7,710 nt of DNA, taken from positions 1 to 7,710 of the forward strand of contig JBBRDB010000125.1 of the NCBI GenBank assembly GCA_038204345.1, given 5' to 3'. How positions within the stretch are numbered: the stretch's first letter is position 1; every line of letters starts with the position of its first letter. Shown one piece after another: positions 1 to 7,015 of the stretch. The position numbers were made by a program, and so were the translations under genes. This stretch comes from JAHJSA01 sp038204345. GTDB taxonomy: Bacteria; Actinomycetota; Thermoleophilia; RBG-16-64-13. Under the pieces are notes generated by a model that was not told where the DNA came from, ran no database searches, and saw only the letters and a list, made by a program, of their open reading frames with translations.

Positions 1-911
1 TGATGGCCGTGCCCGCTGAGGGTCTGGCCCTTGAGCACCTGCGGATCACGAGCGAGTTGCTACTGAGGTCGGGGACCCCTATCCATGAGGTCAATGCCTT
101 CAGGAAGCACCTGTCTGCAATCTCCGGAGGACTGCTTGGCCTAGCGGCGGAACGCGCGACCGTCGCATGCCTGCTGCTGTCCGATGTGGTGGGAGACGAC
201 CCGTCTGTGATCGGCAGCGGTCCGCTGTTCGGCGATACCTCCACCTTTGGCGACTGCCTGCGGACAGCAGCGTCTCGGGATTTCCTCTCTGCTCTGCCTT
301 TTCCGGTGAGGTCGCGGCTCGAGAGGGGAGCCGCCGGAAGCGTCGCCGAGACTCCAGCGCCGGACGACATTCGTTTGTCCAGGATCCATCACGAAGTGGT
401 CGCCCGTGGGCTGGACGCCTGCCGCGCCGCCGCGGCCTCGTGTGAGCGGGCCGGTTTCCGCACCCTCCTTCTCTCCCACATGTTGCAGGGTGAGGCCGGC
501 CCCGTGGGCGTCGTGCTCGCGGGCGTGGCCGCTGGGATCCATCGCGCCGGGGTGCCGTTCGCGGCACCATGTGCGGTCGTGAGCGGCGGCGAATGCACTG
601 TTACGATGCGCGGGAACGGGCACGGGGGACGCAATCAAGAGACCTGCCTCGCAGCGGTCCCCTACCTCGAAGGCATGCCGGCGGCCTTCCTCTCGGCGGG
701 CACGGACGGCGTGGACGGGAATACAGACGCAGCCGGGGGCCTCGTGGACGGCCTCTCCTTCGCCCGCGCCGGGGCCGAGGGCGTGGACATCCGTCGGGCC
801 CTGGCGGGCAACGACTCCGGCCCGGCGCTCCACGCCATGGGCGACCTACTCCGCACCGGCCCCACGGGCACCAACGTGGCCGACCTGCGCGTCCTGCTCG
901 TGGAATCGTGA
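1..911 (+). CDS. Glycerate 2-kinase, GckA/TtuD (MOFRL) family, N-terminus outside window
   Basis: This enzyme family phosphorylates D-glycerate with ATP to 2-phosphoglycerate, feeding glycerate from serine, glyoxylate, tartrate or sugar-acid breakdown into lower glycolysis in the cytosol. The visible 302 residues (numbered from base 3) carry the RKHLS..SGG block at 34-43, SDVVGDDP at 60-67 with GSGP at 71-74, and a C-terminal MOFRL domain with SGGECTVT (194-201), GRNQE (209-213), SAGTDGVDGNTDAAGG (231-246) and GPTGTNVAD (286-294). Full-length members have about 420-450 residues. The N-terminal part with the usual GGGSAL motif is missing, so the in-frame ATG at base 3 is probably an internal methionine and the gene begins before the window. 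The C-terminus looks complete. The MFS transporter gene starts 4 bases after the stop, which suggests an operon. Family assignment is confident; the preferred substrate is inferred from the family. Confidence 0.93.
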   Translation, partial: MAVPAEGLALEHLRITSELLLRSGTPIHEVNAFRKHLSAISGGLLGLAAERATVACLLLSDVVGDDPSVIGSGPLFGDTSTFGDCLRTAASRDFLSALPFPVRSRLERGAAGSVAETPAPDDIRLSRIHHEVVARGLDACRAAAASCERAGFRTLLLSHMLQGEAGPVGVVLAGVAAGIHRAGVPFAAPCAVVSGGECTVTMRGNGHGGRNQETCLAAVPYLEGMPAAFLSAGTDGVDGNTDAAGGLVDGLSFARAGAEGVDIRRALAGNDSGPALHAMGDLLRTGPTGTNVADLRVLLVES

Positions 912-915
912 CGGC

Positions 916-2160
916 GTGAGCGTGAAGCAAGGTGATCTGAGCTACCGGGATATGTCGGTGTTGACGGTACCCACGATCGGGCTCTCCGTGTGCCTTTCGC
1001 TCGTGGCTACCTACCTGCCGTTGTTGCTCAGTCGCTACACTAGTTCGGCCACGCTCATCGGGGTCGCTATCGGCGGGGAAGGTCTGTTCGCCCTGGCGAT
1101 ACCCTTGGTTGTGGGGTCGCTCAGCGATCGAATGTGGACGCGCTGGGGAAGGCGCCGGCCGTTCATGATAGTAGGCGCACCTATCATGGCTGCCGCGATC
1201 TTCCTCGCGCCCTTCCAGCCCGGGTACGTGCCCATCGCCGCTACGACCTTCGTTTTCTTCGCGGCCTACCATTTCTATTCAGCACCCTACCAGTCGCTCA
1301 TCCCCGATCTCGCACCTCTGCACCAGCAGGGACGAGTGCAGGGCTTTCAGACGATGATGCGCGGAGCGGGGATGTTCCTAGGCATGGTGGTCGCAGGGTT
1401 CTTGTTCGAGACGTGGGAACCGCTGCCCTTCGTTCTGGCGGCGTTCCTCATGGTGGGGGTCACCTATTTCGCGGTGTCGTTGATCGAGGAGTCGCCGTTC
1501 TCCGCAGACACGCGGCCGGCCTCTGGAGGGCTGCGTTCGACGCTGGCGGACATATGGCAAACGAGCCGGCGCGAGAAGACCATCATGCGACTGTTGTCGG
1601 CCAATTTCCTGTGGGAATCGACCATTCAGGGGATCCGTCCCTTCATCATGCTGTACTTCTTGTATGTGCTCGGGGCCAACACAATGACGGGCGCTTCGTT
1701 GCTTGGGCTGGTGGGGATCGTGTACATCGTCGCCGGGATGAGCGGGGGTTTCTTAGCGGATCGGTTCGGCCGCGAACGGATACTGTGGACGGGTCTCTGG
1801 ATCTACTTGGTCGGGTGTTCGATCGGCTTCTTCGTGCGCGATCTGCACATGAGTCTGGTGCTGCTGCCCATCTTCGGTCTGGGCGGCTCGCTGGTGCTCA
1901 CACTCCCCTACGCGGTGATGATGCCGTTGATGCCGCGTGACCGCATCGGACAGTTCACCGGACTGTTCTCAGTCTCGCGCGGGGCCGCTACGGTCGTAGC
2001 GCCGGTGGTCTTTGGTGCGGGTATCGACGCGGCTACGGCAGTGGTGGGAAAGACCGATGGCTACGCCATGATCTGGCCGTTGGCGGCGGTGGCACTACTC
2101 ATCTCTCTTCTGCTCTTTCGAGCTGTGACTTCCTCTCAGAAGGAGACTTCGGGGGCGTAA
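916..2160 (+). CDS. MFS transporter, sugar (GPH/SLC45)-like, 12 membrane helices
   Basis: This is a 414-residue inner-membrane secondary transporter. The loop between helices 2 and 3 (67-83) has the MFS signature GSLSDR followed by a basic WGRRRP, and the second half repeats it as GGFLADRFGRER (277-288), as expected of a duplicated 6+6 fold. PYQSLIPDLAP (124-134) followed by GRVQGFQ (139-145) recalls the glycoside-pentoside-hexuronide and SLC45-like sugar carriers. A polar stretch at about 192-222 forms the central cytoplasmic loop. Translation starts at a GTG 4 bases after the glycerate kinase stop, with no strong ribosome site, so it is probably coupled to the upstream gene. Being next to a glycerate kinase, it could import a sugar, sugar acid or glycerate precursor, but the sequence does not identify the substrate. 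The MFS assignment is firm, the subfamily moderate. Confidence 0.9.
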   Translation: MSVKQGDLSYRDMSVLTVPTIGLSVCLSLVATYLPLLLSRYTSSATLIGVAIGGEGLFALAIPLVVGSLSDRMWTRWGRRRPFMIVGAPIMAAAIFLAPFQPGYVPIAATTFVFFAAYHFYSAPYQSLIPDLAPLHQQGRVQGFQTMMRGAGMFLGMVVAGFLFETWEPLPFVLAAFLMVGVTYFAVSLIEESPFSADTRPASGGLRSTLADIWQTSRREKTIMRLLSANFLWESTIQGIRPFIMLYFLYVLGANTMTGASLLGLVGIVYIVAGMSGGFLADRFGRERILWTGLWIYLVGCSIGFFVRDLHMSLVLLPIFGLGGSLVLTLPYAVMMPLMPRDRIGQFTGLFSVSRGAATVVAPVVFGAGIDAATAVVGKTDGYAMIWPLAAVALLISLLLFRAVTSSQKETSGA

Positions 2161-2189
2161 GAGTTCTCGTCTTTCGGCTCTAGGTTTGT

Positions 2190-2219
2190 TTGACGTTGCC
2201 GCAAAGGGGGGAGTAAGAG
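2190..2219 (+). promoter_or_regulatory. Possible sigma-70 promoter ahead of the winged-helix/yihY pair
   Basis: A TTGACG hexamer (2190-2195) matches the -35 consensus at five of six bases. With an 18-base spacer it faces TAAGAG (2214-2219), which keeps only the T, A and A at positions 1, 2 and 5 of a -10 box. It lies in the 113-base gap after the transporter, where a new transcript could start. The -10 is poor and the spacer G-rich, so this is only a candidate. TATTCT at 2230-2235 is an alternative -10 but lacks a matching -35. Confidence 0.25.
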
Positions 2220-2250
2220 ACTGCCGTCGTATTCTGTCTGGCTCTTTGCG
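2200..2250 (+). repeat. Inverted repeat in the leader of the winged-helix gene
   Basis: CGCAAAGGG (2200-2208) can pair with CTCTTTGCG (2242-2250), giving nine base pairs with one G-U, across a 33-base loop. It sits between the candidate promoter and the ribosome site of the winged-helix gene. It could be an operator half-site pair or a leader-RNA stem, or chance. No function is demonstrated by the sequence. Confidence 0.3.
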
Positions 2251-2262
2251 ACCGTACAGACC

Positions 2263-2271
2263 GGGGAGGAG
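2263..2271 (+). promoter_or_regulatory. Ribosome binding site of the winged-helix gene
   Basis: GGGGAGGAG ends two bases before the GTG at 2274; counted from the core GGAGG the spacer is four bases, slightly short. It is the clearest Shine-Dalgarno among the + strand genes and decides the GTG start. A later in-frame GTG (codon 37) has no comparable site. Confidence 0.7.
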
Positions 2272-2273
2272 CG

Positions 2274-2603
2274 GTGAACACCACACCATCGAGGAACGAA
2301 CATCGCTCGGCTTCAGAGGTGGGGGCAGCGGCTGCTGCGAACCAGGAGGCTCAAGGCACGCCTCCAGCGGGCGATGCGTCAGTAAAGACGCCCGCGCTTT
2401 CCGCGATCGAATTGCGCGTGTTGACCGCACTTTCCGAGGAACGACATCTCTCGTTCGCGGTGCTGCGCACGCGAGTGGGGGCAACGCCGGACGAGTTGCG
2501 GTCGGCGCTCAAGGACTTGAGGTCACAGGGCCTGGTCACCCGCCTGCACACGCTGGGCGAGAGCTACGCATCCCGTTTCCCGGGACTCAGTGTCGACGAC
2601 TGA
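2274..2603 (+). CDS. Small winged helix-turn-helix protein, possible regulator
   Basis: This 109-residue soluble protein has two parts. Residues 1-40 are rich in Ala, Thr, Pro and Glu and probably disordered. Residues 41-105 read as a winged helix: ALSAIELRVLTALS (helix 1), LSFAVLRTRVGATPDELRS (helix-turn-helix, about 59-77), ALKDLRSQGLVTRL (about 78-91, recognition helix into wing), then a short Tyr/Arg segment. This resembles MarR/PadR-like or DNA-binding ScpB/RecX-type folds in outline only; I cannot name a family. A strong ribosome site fixes the GTG start. The last 14 bases overlap the start of the YihY-family gene, so the two are probably translated together and it may regulate its own operon. 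Whether it binds DNA is inferred from the fold pattern. It is too short for the ligand-binding or dimerisation domains that larger regulators carry. Confidence 0.72.
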   Translation: MNTTPSRNEHRSASEVGAAAAANQEAQGTPPAGDASVKTPALSAIELRVLTALSEERHLSFAVLRTRVGATPDELRSALKDLRSQGLVTRLHTLGESYASRFPGLSVDD

Positions 2604-3516
2604 ACCGCCGCCGATCGGATCCCTGCGTCGGCTCCTGGCCGTGCCGGGTGAGGTGTACCAGGGCATCCAGCGAGATGACTGTCTGGGACTTTCGGCTCAG
2701 ATCGCCTACTACGGCCTCTTCTCACTCTTTCCGTTCCTGCTCTTCCTGAGGTCCCTGGTGCGGCACCTACCCGGTAAGGACCAGGTGATCCAGGCCACTT
2801 TGGACGGGCTGGCGGCTCTTGTGACCACGGATAGCCGTCTCTATGAGATCGTCCGGGACAACATCGTCGAGCAGTTGAACGCGGGGAGCCCCACCTTGCT
2901 TTCGGTGGGAGCCATCCTTACTGTGTGGGGCGCATCGAGCGCATTCTCGGTTCTCATAAAGGCGATCAATCGTGCCTACGGCGTGGGGGAGACACGGTCG
3001 TGGCAGAGGCGACGTCTCACGGCGCTCGCGCTGACCGTGCTGGCCGCGATCTTGATACCGGCGGGAGTCTCCTTATTGCTGCTCGGCCCTAAGCTGAGCG
3101 ATTGGCTGGCCCGAGGGGCTGTTAGCGACGCTGCTCACCTGGCGTGGATAATATTGCGCTGGCCCGGGGTCTTCGCCTTGCTCGTCATCCCTTTGACGGT
3201 CATCTACCTGGTTGCCCCCAACATACGCCAGAAGTGGACGTGGGTGCTGCCGGGAGCCGTCTTCGCGGTGGGAGCGATAATCCTGTCGTCGCTCGGCTTC
3301 TCCTGGTTCATCGGTCTGAACCTCTTCGAGTTGAAGTGGTTCACCTACGGAGCGATAGGGATAGTCATCGTCATACTGTTCTGGATGTACCTGACGGGCC
3401 TCGCCATATTGGTGGGGGCTGAGATAAACGGCGCGTGGAGCATGGCCATGGGGCGGCGCCCGCGCCCGGTCAGCAAGGTCCCCGCTATTGCCGACCAGGA
3501 CGCGGCCGAACGCTAG
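2590..3516 (+). CDS. YihY/BrkB-family integral membrane protein
   Basis: This 308-residue inner-membrane protein belongs to the YihY/virulence factor BrkB family (UPF0761), once misnamed ribonuclease BN. Its molecular role is not settled; transport or envelope functions have been proposed. Six hydrophobic segments lie near residues 35-57, 101-123, 143-165, 183-209, 217-241 and 252-277. Family hallmarks are GLSAQIAYYGLFSLFPFLL (33-51), VWGASSAFSVLIKAINRAYG (112-131), WVLPGAVFA (218-226) and the final helix with YGAIG, FWMYLTG and LVGAEINGAW (274-283). Length is normal for the family. The GTG start lies 14 bases inside the upstream winged-helix gene, without a clear ribosome site, so translational coupling is likely. 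Its TAG stop shares a CTAG with the hypB stop on the other strand, leaving no room for a terminator between them. Confidence 0.92.
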   Translation: MSTTEPPPIGSLRRLLAVPGEVYQGIQRDDCLGLSAQIAYYGLFSLFPFLLFLRSLVRHLPGKDQVIQATLDGLAALVTTDSRLYEIVRDNIVEQLNAGSPTLLSVGAILTVWGASSAFSVLIKAINRAYGVGETRSWQRRRLTALALTVLAAILIPAGVSLLLLGPKLSDWLARGAVSDAAHLAWIILRWPGVFALLVIPLTVIYLVAPNIRQKWTWVLPGAVFAVGAIILSSLGFSWFIGLNLFELKWFTYGAIGIVIVILFWMYLTGLAILVGAEINGAWSMAMGRRPRPVSKVPAIADQDAAER

Positions 3517-4454
3517 TGGTCCTCGGCGCTCGGACTCTCGATGTCAGGCAACCCGGATGCCGCCGGACGAACGCCGGCTTCGCCGGCTTCGCCCGCCGCG
3601 CCCGCCGCGTCCGCCGACGGATCCACTCTCTTGCCCGCGACCTGTTGATCGAGCCAGCGGAACCACCCGTCCAAACCTTCCCCCGAACGGGAAGACAGGG
3701 AGATCACCGGTAGGGCCGGGTTGACCCGCCGTATGTTGGTGCGGATGAGGTCGACGTCGACGTCCAGATAGGGCACCAGGTCGATCTTAGTGATCAGAGC
3801 GAGGGTGGCCTCGTGAAACATCAGAGGGTACTTGAGAGGCTTGTCTTCTCCCTCGGTCACCGAGAGAAGCACCACTTTGGCGTCCTCTCCGATATCGAAC
3901 TCGGCCGGACACACGAGATTGCCCACGTTTTCGACGATGAGAACGTCGAGTTCATGGAGGTCAAGCTGCCGCACGGCGCCGGCGACCAGCGGCGCTGCAA
4001 GGTGGCAGTCTCCTCCGAACGGCGCCGTGTTCACCTGGACCACCTGGATGCCGAACGGGGCCAGTCGATCGGCGTCGGCGCTGGTCTCAATGTCGCCTTC
4101 GATGACCGCGAGGCGCAGGCCTGCACCGGCGGCGGCCAGCGTCGCTTCCAGGAGCGCCGTCTTACCGGAGCCCGGAGAGCTCATGAGGTTGGCGGTGAAT
4201 ACTCCGTGCATCGCGAGTAACGAACGGATGCCTTGGGCATGTCGATCGTTCGCGGCCATGAGGTCGGAGTGTAGGGAGATCTCCCTGAGGCCGTCTCCGC
4301 CGGGCTCGTGGCCGGCCGGCCCGCGCGCGCCGGGTCCGTGGTTATGCCCGCCTCGATGGGAACGGGCGAACATGGATGGGGGCCGCGGCAGCCGACCGTG
4401 ACGTTCGGGGATCTCATCGGAGGTGGGTCTCCCGGAGAAGTCAGTCGGCGCCAT
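3513..4454 (-). CDS. hypB: HypB, GTPase for nickel insertion into [NiFe]-hydrogenase
   Basis: HypB is a SIMIBI-class GTPase that works with HypA to deliver nickel to the hydrogenase large subunit. The G domain is complete: P-loop SSPGSGKT (92-99), EGDIETSADADRL (119-131), nickel/zinc-site Cys-His in GGDCHLAA (147-154), ENVGNLVCP (175-183) with the second metal Cys at 182, EGEDKPLKYP (201-210) and TKIDLVPY (222-229) for guanine recognition. The N-terminus lacks the CxxCGC nickel motif of E. coli HypB and has only scattered histidines at 33, 37, 39 and 49. The C-terminus adds a low-complexity tail after residue 275 with four AAG/EAG units. The ATG lies inside hypA with a GAGGTGG site just upstream. 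An internal Met (28, base 4373) has no ribosome site and is less likely. The gene closes a hypDEAB run and converges on yihY. Confidence 0.95.
   Translation of the reverse strand: MAPTDFSGRPTSDEIPERHGRLPRPPSMFARSHRGGHNHGPGARGPAGHEPGGDGLREISLHSDLMAANDRHAQGIRSLLAMHGVFTANLMSSPGSGKTALLEATLAAAGAGLRLAVIEGDIETSADADRLAPFGIQVVQVNTAPFGGDCHLAAPLVAGAVRQLDLHELDVLIVENVGNLVCPAEFDIGEDAKVVLLSVTEGEDKPLKYPLMFHEATLALITKIDLVPYLDVDVDLIRTNIRRVNPALPVISLSSRSGEGLDGWFRWLDQQVAGKRVDPSADAAGAAGEAGEAGVRPAASGLPDIESPSAEDH
3573..3608 (+). repeat. Short tandem 9-base repeats encoding the HypB tail
   Basis: On the + strand GCCGGCTTC occurs twice perfectly (3573-3590), followed by GCCCGCCGC twice perfectly (3591-3608). All units are in frame with hypB and encode AAG-AAG-EAG-EAG (residues 283-294). 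The first two units also form a six-base-pair GCCGGC hairpin around TTC. No T-tract follows. Such repeats are prone to copy-number change, which would lengthen or shorten the tail by three residues per step. Confidence 0.75.
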
Positions 4455-4794
4455 CGTCCACCTCGATCGCCCGCAACAGCAGTTCCTTGCCGGACAACAC
4501 CTTCACGGGGCCTTCGCAGGTGGGACATTGGAATTCGACGTCGCGCACCACCCACTGACGCTCGCAGCGATCGCAGCGTACTTCCACAGGTATCTCCTCG
4601 ATTATCAAACGGGCTCCATCCGCCCGCGTGCCGGAGCTGGCTACCTCGAAGCAGAAGGAAAGAGCTTCCGGCACGACGGCTCGGAGGCCGCCTACCTCGA
4701 GGGTCACCGTCATGACCCGCGCGGCTGAGTCGAATTCCTCCAGGCAGCGCTCCACCTCTTCAACCACGTTGACGGCCAACGTCATCTCGTGCAT
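4441..4794 (-). CDS. hypA: HypA, nickel metallochaperone for [NiFe]-hydrogenase
   Basis: HypA is a small zinc- and nickel-binding chaperone that docks on the hydrogenase large subunit and receives nickel with HypB. The 117 residues show the invariant MHEM start with His2 as nickel ligand, the conserved VTLEVGGLRAVVPEALSFCFE block (30-50, against a usual VGxLxxVxPexLxFxFe pattern) and the zinc site formed by CDRC (74-77) and CPTC (90-93). Length is typical. The start is chosen for MHEM; the frame stays open further upstream, but extending it would run into hypE. GAGGCGG lies nine bases before the ATG, partly inside a small possible CCGC-CGAG-GCGG hairpin. The gap to hypE is 31 bases, and the last 14 bases overlap the hypB start, fitting coupled production of the two nickel-delivery partners. 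Confidence 0.96.
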   Translation of the reverse strand: MHEMTLAVNVVEEVERCLEEFDSAARVMTVTLEVGGLRAVVPEALSFCFEVASSGTRADGARLIIEEIPVEVRCDRCERQWVVRDVEFQCPTCEGPVKVLSGKELLLRAIEVDDGAD

Positions 4795-4825
4795 CGCACG
4801 CCCGCCTCGGCGGTGAGGGTGACTC

Positions 4826-5839
4826 TCAACATATGCGGGGGAGCTGCTCGCCCAACGGCATGTCCAGGATCCTGCGGCCACCCAGCCCGATGTCCAGAGT
4901 CACGAGGCCTTCCAGCCCTTCTTCGATGCGGCCCACCACCGCCGCGTGGGTGCCGCGGGGGTGAGACTTCATCGTCTCTAGAGCACGTTCGGCGTCGGGG
5001 GCTGCGACCACAGCGATGAGAGTGCCCTCGTTGGCCGAGTATAGGGGGTCGATGCCAAGAAGTTCGCCGAGCGATCGCACCGCGGGGGCGACAGGGATCG
5101 ACGCCGAGTCGAGGGCTATACCCCAGGTGTGTCCTGTCGCGATCTCGTTGGCCACGGCCGCCACGCCGCCACGGGTGGCGTCTCGCAGGAAGCGCAGAGC
5201 TATCCCTGCTTCGAAGAGCGCGCCGATCAGGGAATCGAGGGGAGCGCAGTCGCTCTCGATCGGGGTGTCGAAACGGAGGCCCTCCCTGCTGGCTAGAACG
5301 GCGAGACCGTGACTACCCACAGGACCGTTGACCAAGAGTACGTCGCCCGGCGAGGGTTCACCCCAGCCCGCGGGGAGTTCTCGGAGCACACCCACGCCTG
5401 CGGTGGCGATATAGACGCCGTCAGCCTTACCCCGTTCTACCACCTTCGTGTCTCCGGCCACGAGCCTCACTCCTGCCTCGGCGGCCGTGGCGGCCATGGA
5501 AGCGACGATGCGGCGTAGGTGGGCGATGGGGAGGCCTTCCTCCAAGACGAACGCGCAGGTCAGATACTCGGGGACGGCTCCCGCCACTGCAAGGTCGTTG
5601 ACGGTGCCCGCCACGGCCAGAGTGCCGATATCCCCGCCCGGAAAGAAGAGGGGTGAGACGACGAAGGCATCAGTAGTGAGAGCGATGCGGTTCCCGGCCA
5701 GACGGACCACGGCCGAGTCGTCGAGTCTCCTGAGAACCGGATTATCGAAGGCCGGAAGGAACACATCGCGTATCAATCGACCGGAGAGAGAGCCACCGCC
5801 CCCGTGCGCAAGGAGGATACGGTCGTACTCCGCTCTCAC
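4826..5839 (-). CDS. hypE: HypE, thiocyanate-forming hydrogenase maturation protein
   Basis: HypE dehydrates a carbamoyl group on its C-terminal cysteine, using ATP, to a thiocyanate; the cyanide is then passed to iron on HypC-HypD. The 337 residues begin with the family's LLAHGGGGSLSGRLI (9-23) and contain LDDSAVV (39-45), TTDAFVVSPLFFPGGDIG (55-72), GTVNDLAVAGA (78-88), VAGDTKVV (127-134), DATRGGVAAVANEIA (220-234) and SANEGTLI (268-275), as in the PurM-like ATP-binding superfamily. The chain ends exactly in PRIC, placing the carbamoylated cysteine as the last residue, so the protein looks full length and active. The GTG start shares GTGA with the hypD stop, so translation is coupled to hypD. 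Confidence 0.97.
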   Translation of the reverse strand: MRAEYDRILLAHGGGGSLSGRLIRDVFLPAFDNPVLRRLDDSAVVRLAGNRIALTTDAFVVSPLFFPGGDIGTLAVAGTVNDLAVAGAVPEYLTCAFVLEEGLPIAHLRRIVASMAATAAEAGVRLVAGDTKVVERGKADGVYIATAGVGVLRELPAGWGEPSPGDVLLVNGPVGSHGLAVLASREGLRFDTPIESDCAPLDSLIGALFEAGIALRFLRDATRGGVAAVANEIATGHTWGIALDSASIPVAPAVRSLGELLGIDPLYSANEGTLIAVVAAPDAERALETMKSHPRGTHAAVVGRIEEGLEGLVTLDIGLGGRRILDMPLGEQLPRIC

Positions 5840-7008
5840 GGCGTGTCTGCGCCGCTGTCGGGAACGGGATCGATCGGGGAGCTTGACGGGACCGCATCGG
5901 ACACCCGGCGGGCGGCCGCGTGGTGACGTTCATACCGATAGTAGGCCGCGCAGGTGCCTTCGGACGAGACCATACACGCGCCGCGCGGGTTCTCCGGAGT
6001 GCAGGCACGTGCAAACAGAGCACATTCCGGCGGCGTCACCACACCCCGGAGGACGTCGGGACAGCGACACGAAGGGTCGTCTTTGCCCTCAGGCACCTGG
6101 ACTTCGAAACGTCGGGCGGCATCCAGGTGGCCGAATCGAGGACGGATGCTGAGACCGCTGCCCGGTATGACGCCAAAGCCCCGCCAGGTGGCGTCACATG
6201 GGTGGAAGACTCGTTCGAGGAGGGACTTGGCCGCGGGGTTGCCTTCGGAAGTCACGGCTCGCCCGTAGGCGTTCTCCACTTCAGCTCGCCCCTCCGCGAC
6301 CTGCCGCGCCAACATCAGCAGCGCCCGTAAGATATCCAGAGACTCGAACCCTGCCACGACGCAGGACGCGCCGAACTCGTCGGCGAGGAAGCGATACGCG
6401 TTGGATCCGATCACCGTGCTCACGTGACCGGGACAGATGAACCCTCGCACGTCCACGCGGGGGGCCTCCATGAGCGCCCGCATGGGGGAAGGCATGACCT
6501 TATGATCCGAGAGCACCGAGAAGTTCTCGAGGCCCTCCTGATCGGCCTGCAGCAGAGCGGCGGCAACCGTTGGCGCCGTGGTCTCGAACCCCACGCCCAG
6601 GAAGACGAATTGTCGCTCGGGTTCTTTCCGCGCCATGGCGAGGGCGTCCAGAGTGGAGTACACGATCCGGACGTCCGCGCCCGCGGCGCGTTCCCGCTCC
6701 AGGCTGGTGTGCGATCCCGGAACACGGATGAGGTCGCCGAAGGTCGTGATGGTCAGCATCGGCAGGCGGGAGAGGGCCAGGGCGTGGTCGATGTGGCGCA
6801 GGGGGGTCACGCAGACGGGGCAGCCCGGCCCCGAGACGAGACGCACGGTATCGGGCAGGAGCGAGCGGATGCCGAAGCGTGAGATGGCCATGGTGTGGCT
6901 CCCGCAGACTTCCATGAAGGTCGTGGGTGCAGGCAGAGGCACCGCTCGAAGGGCGGCTAGGAGACCCGCCGCCGCCTCACTTTCCCTGAATTCGTCGACG
7001 TAGCGCAT
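5836..7008 (-). CDS. hypD: HypD, iron-sulphur scaffold for Fe(CN)2CO assembly
   Basis: HypD holds the iron on which two cyanides and one CO are assembled, in complex with HypC. The 390 residues include EVCGSHT (33-39) with the catalytic Cys35, GPGCPVCVTP (60-69) with Cys63 and Cys66, TFGDLIRVPGS (89-99), GFETTAPT (140-147), FICPGHVS (190-197) and CVVAGFES (216-223). A cysteine-rich C-terminal part (CRCPDVLRG at 314-322, Cys329, Cys336, Cys345, Cys353) fits the 4Fe-4S cluster region. A proline/serine-rich tail of about 25 residues follows the usual family end at 358-362. The ATG has no Shine-Dalgarno but lies 7 bases after a TATAAT, suggesting a leaderless message. It heads hypD-hypE-hypA-hypB; hypC, its usual neighbour and partner, is not upstream. 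Confidence 0.97.
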   Translation of the reverse strand: MRYVDEFRESEAAAGLLAALRAVPLPAPTTFMEVCGSHTMAISRFGIRSLLPDTVRLVSGPGCPVCVTPLRHIDHALALSRLPMLTITTFGDLIRVPGSHTSLERERAAGADVRIVYSTLDALAMARKEPERQFVFLGVGFETTAPTVAAALLQADQEGLENFSVLSDHKVMPSPMRALMEAPRVDVRGFICPGHVSTVIGSNAYRFLADEFGASCVVAGFESLDILRALLMLARQVAEGRAEVENAYGRAVTSEGNPAAKSLLERVFHPCDATWRGFGVIPGSGLSIRPRFGHLDAARRFEVQVPEGKDDPSCRCPDVLRGVVTPPECALFARACTPENPRGACMVSSEGTCAAYYRYERHHAAARRVSDAVPSSSPIDPVPDSGADTP

Positions 7009-7015
7009 GTCAGGG

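Noticed and set aside
141..833. Long open frame of 230 codons on the minus strand opposite the glycerate kinase
   Set aside because: Its product is Arg/Gly/His-rich with no recognisable domain, while the + strand frame carries clear glycerate kinase motifs. GC-rich coding DNA gives such mirror frames.
1134..1940. 268-codon + strand frame inside the MFS transporter
   Set aside because: It is a shifted frame of the transporter with Arg/Gly/His-rich low-complexity translation. The 12-helix frame explains the region.
3573..3587. GCCGGC-TTC-GCCGGC hairpin as intrinsic terminator of yihY
   Set aside because: No T-tract follows and it arises from in-frame codon repeats in hypB. It is kept only as a repeat.
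3832..4401. + strand frames of up to 189 codons opposite hypB
   Set aside because: They encode Ser/Arg/Pro-rich sequence without motifs and lie wholly over the hypB G domain.
4795..4881. Upstream extension of hypA to a start at 4881
   Set aside because: It would add 29 unconserved residues overlapping the end of hypE and bury the invariant MHEM start with its nickel-binding His2.
5448..6152. 234-codon + strand frame across the hypD/hypE junction
   Set aside because: Arg/Pro/Thr-rich translation with no domain; both minus-strand genes here are complete and well conserved.
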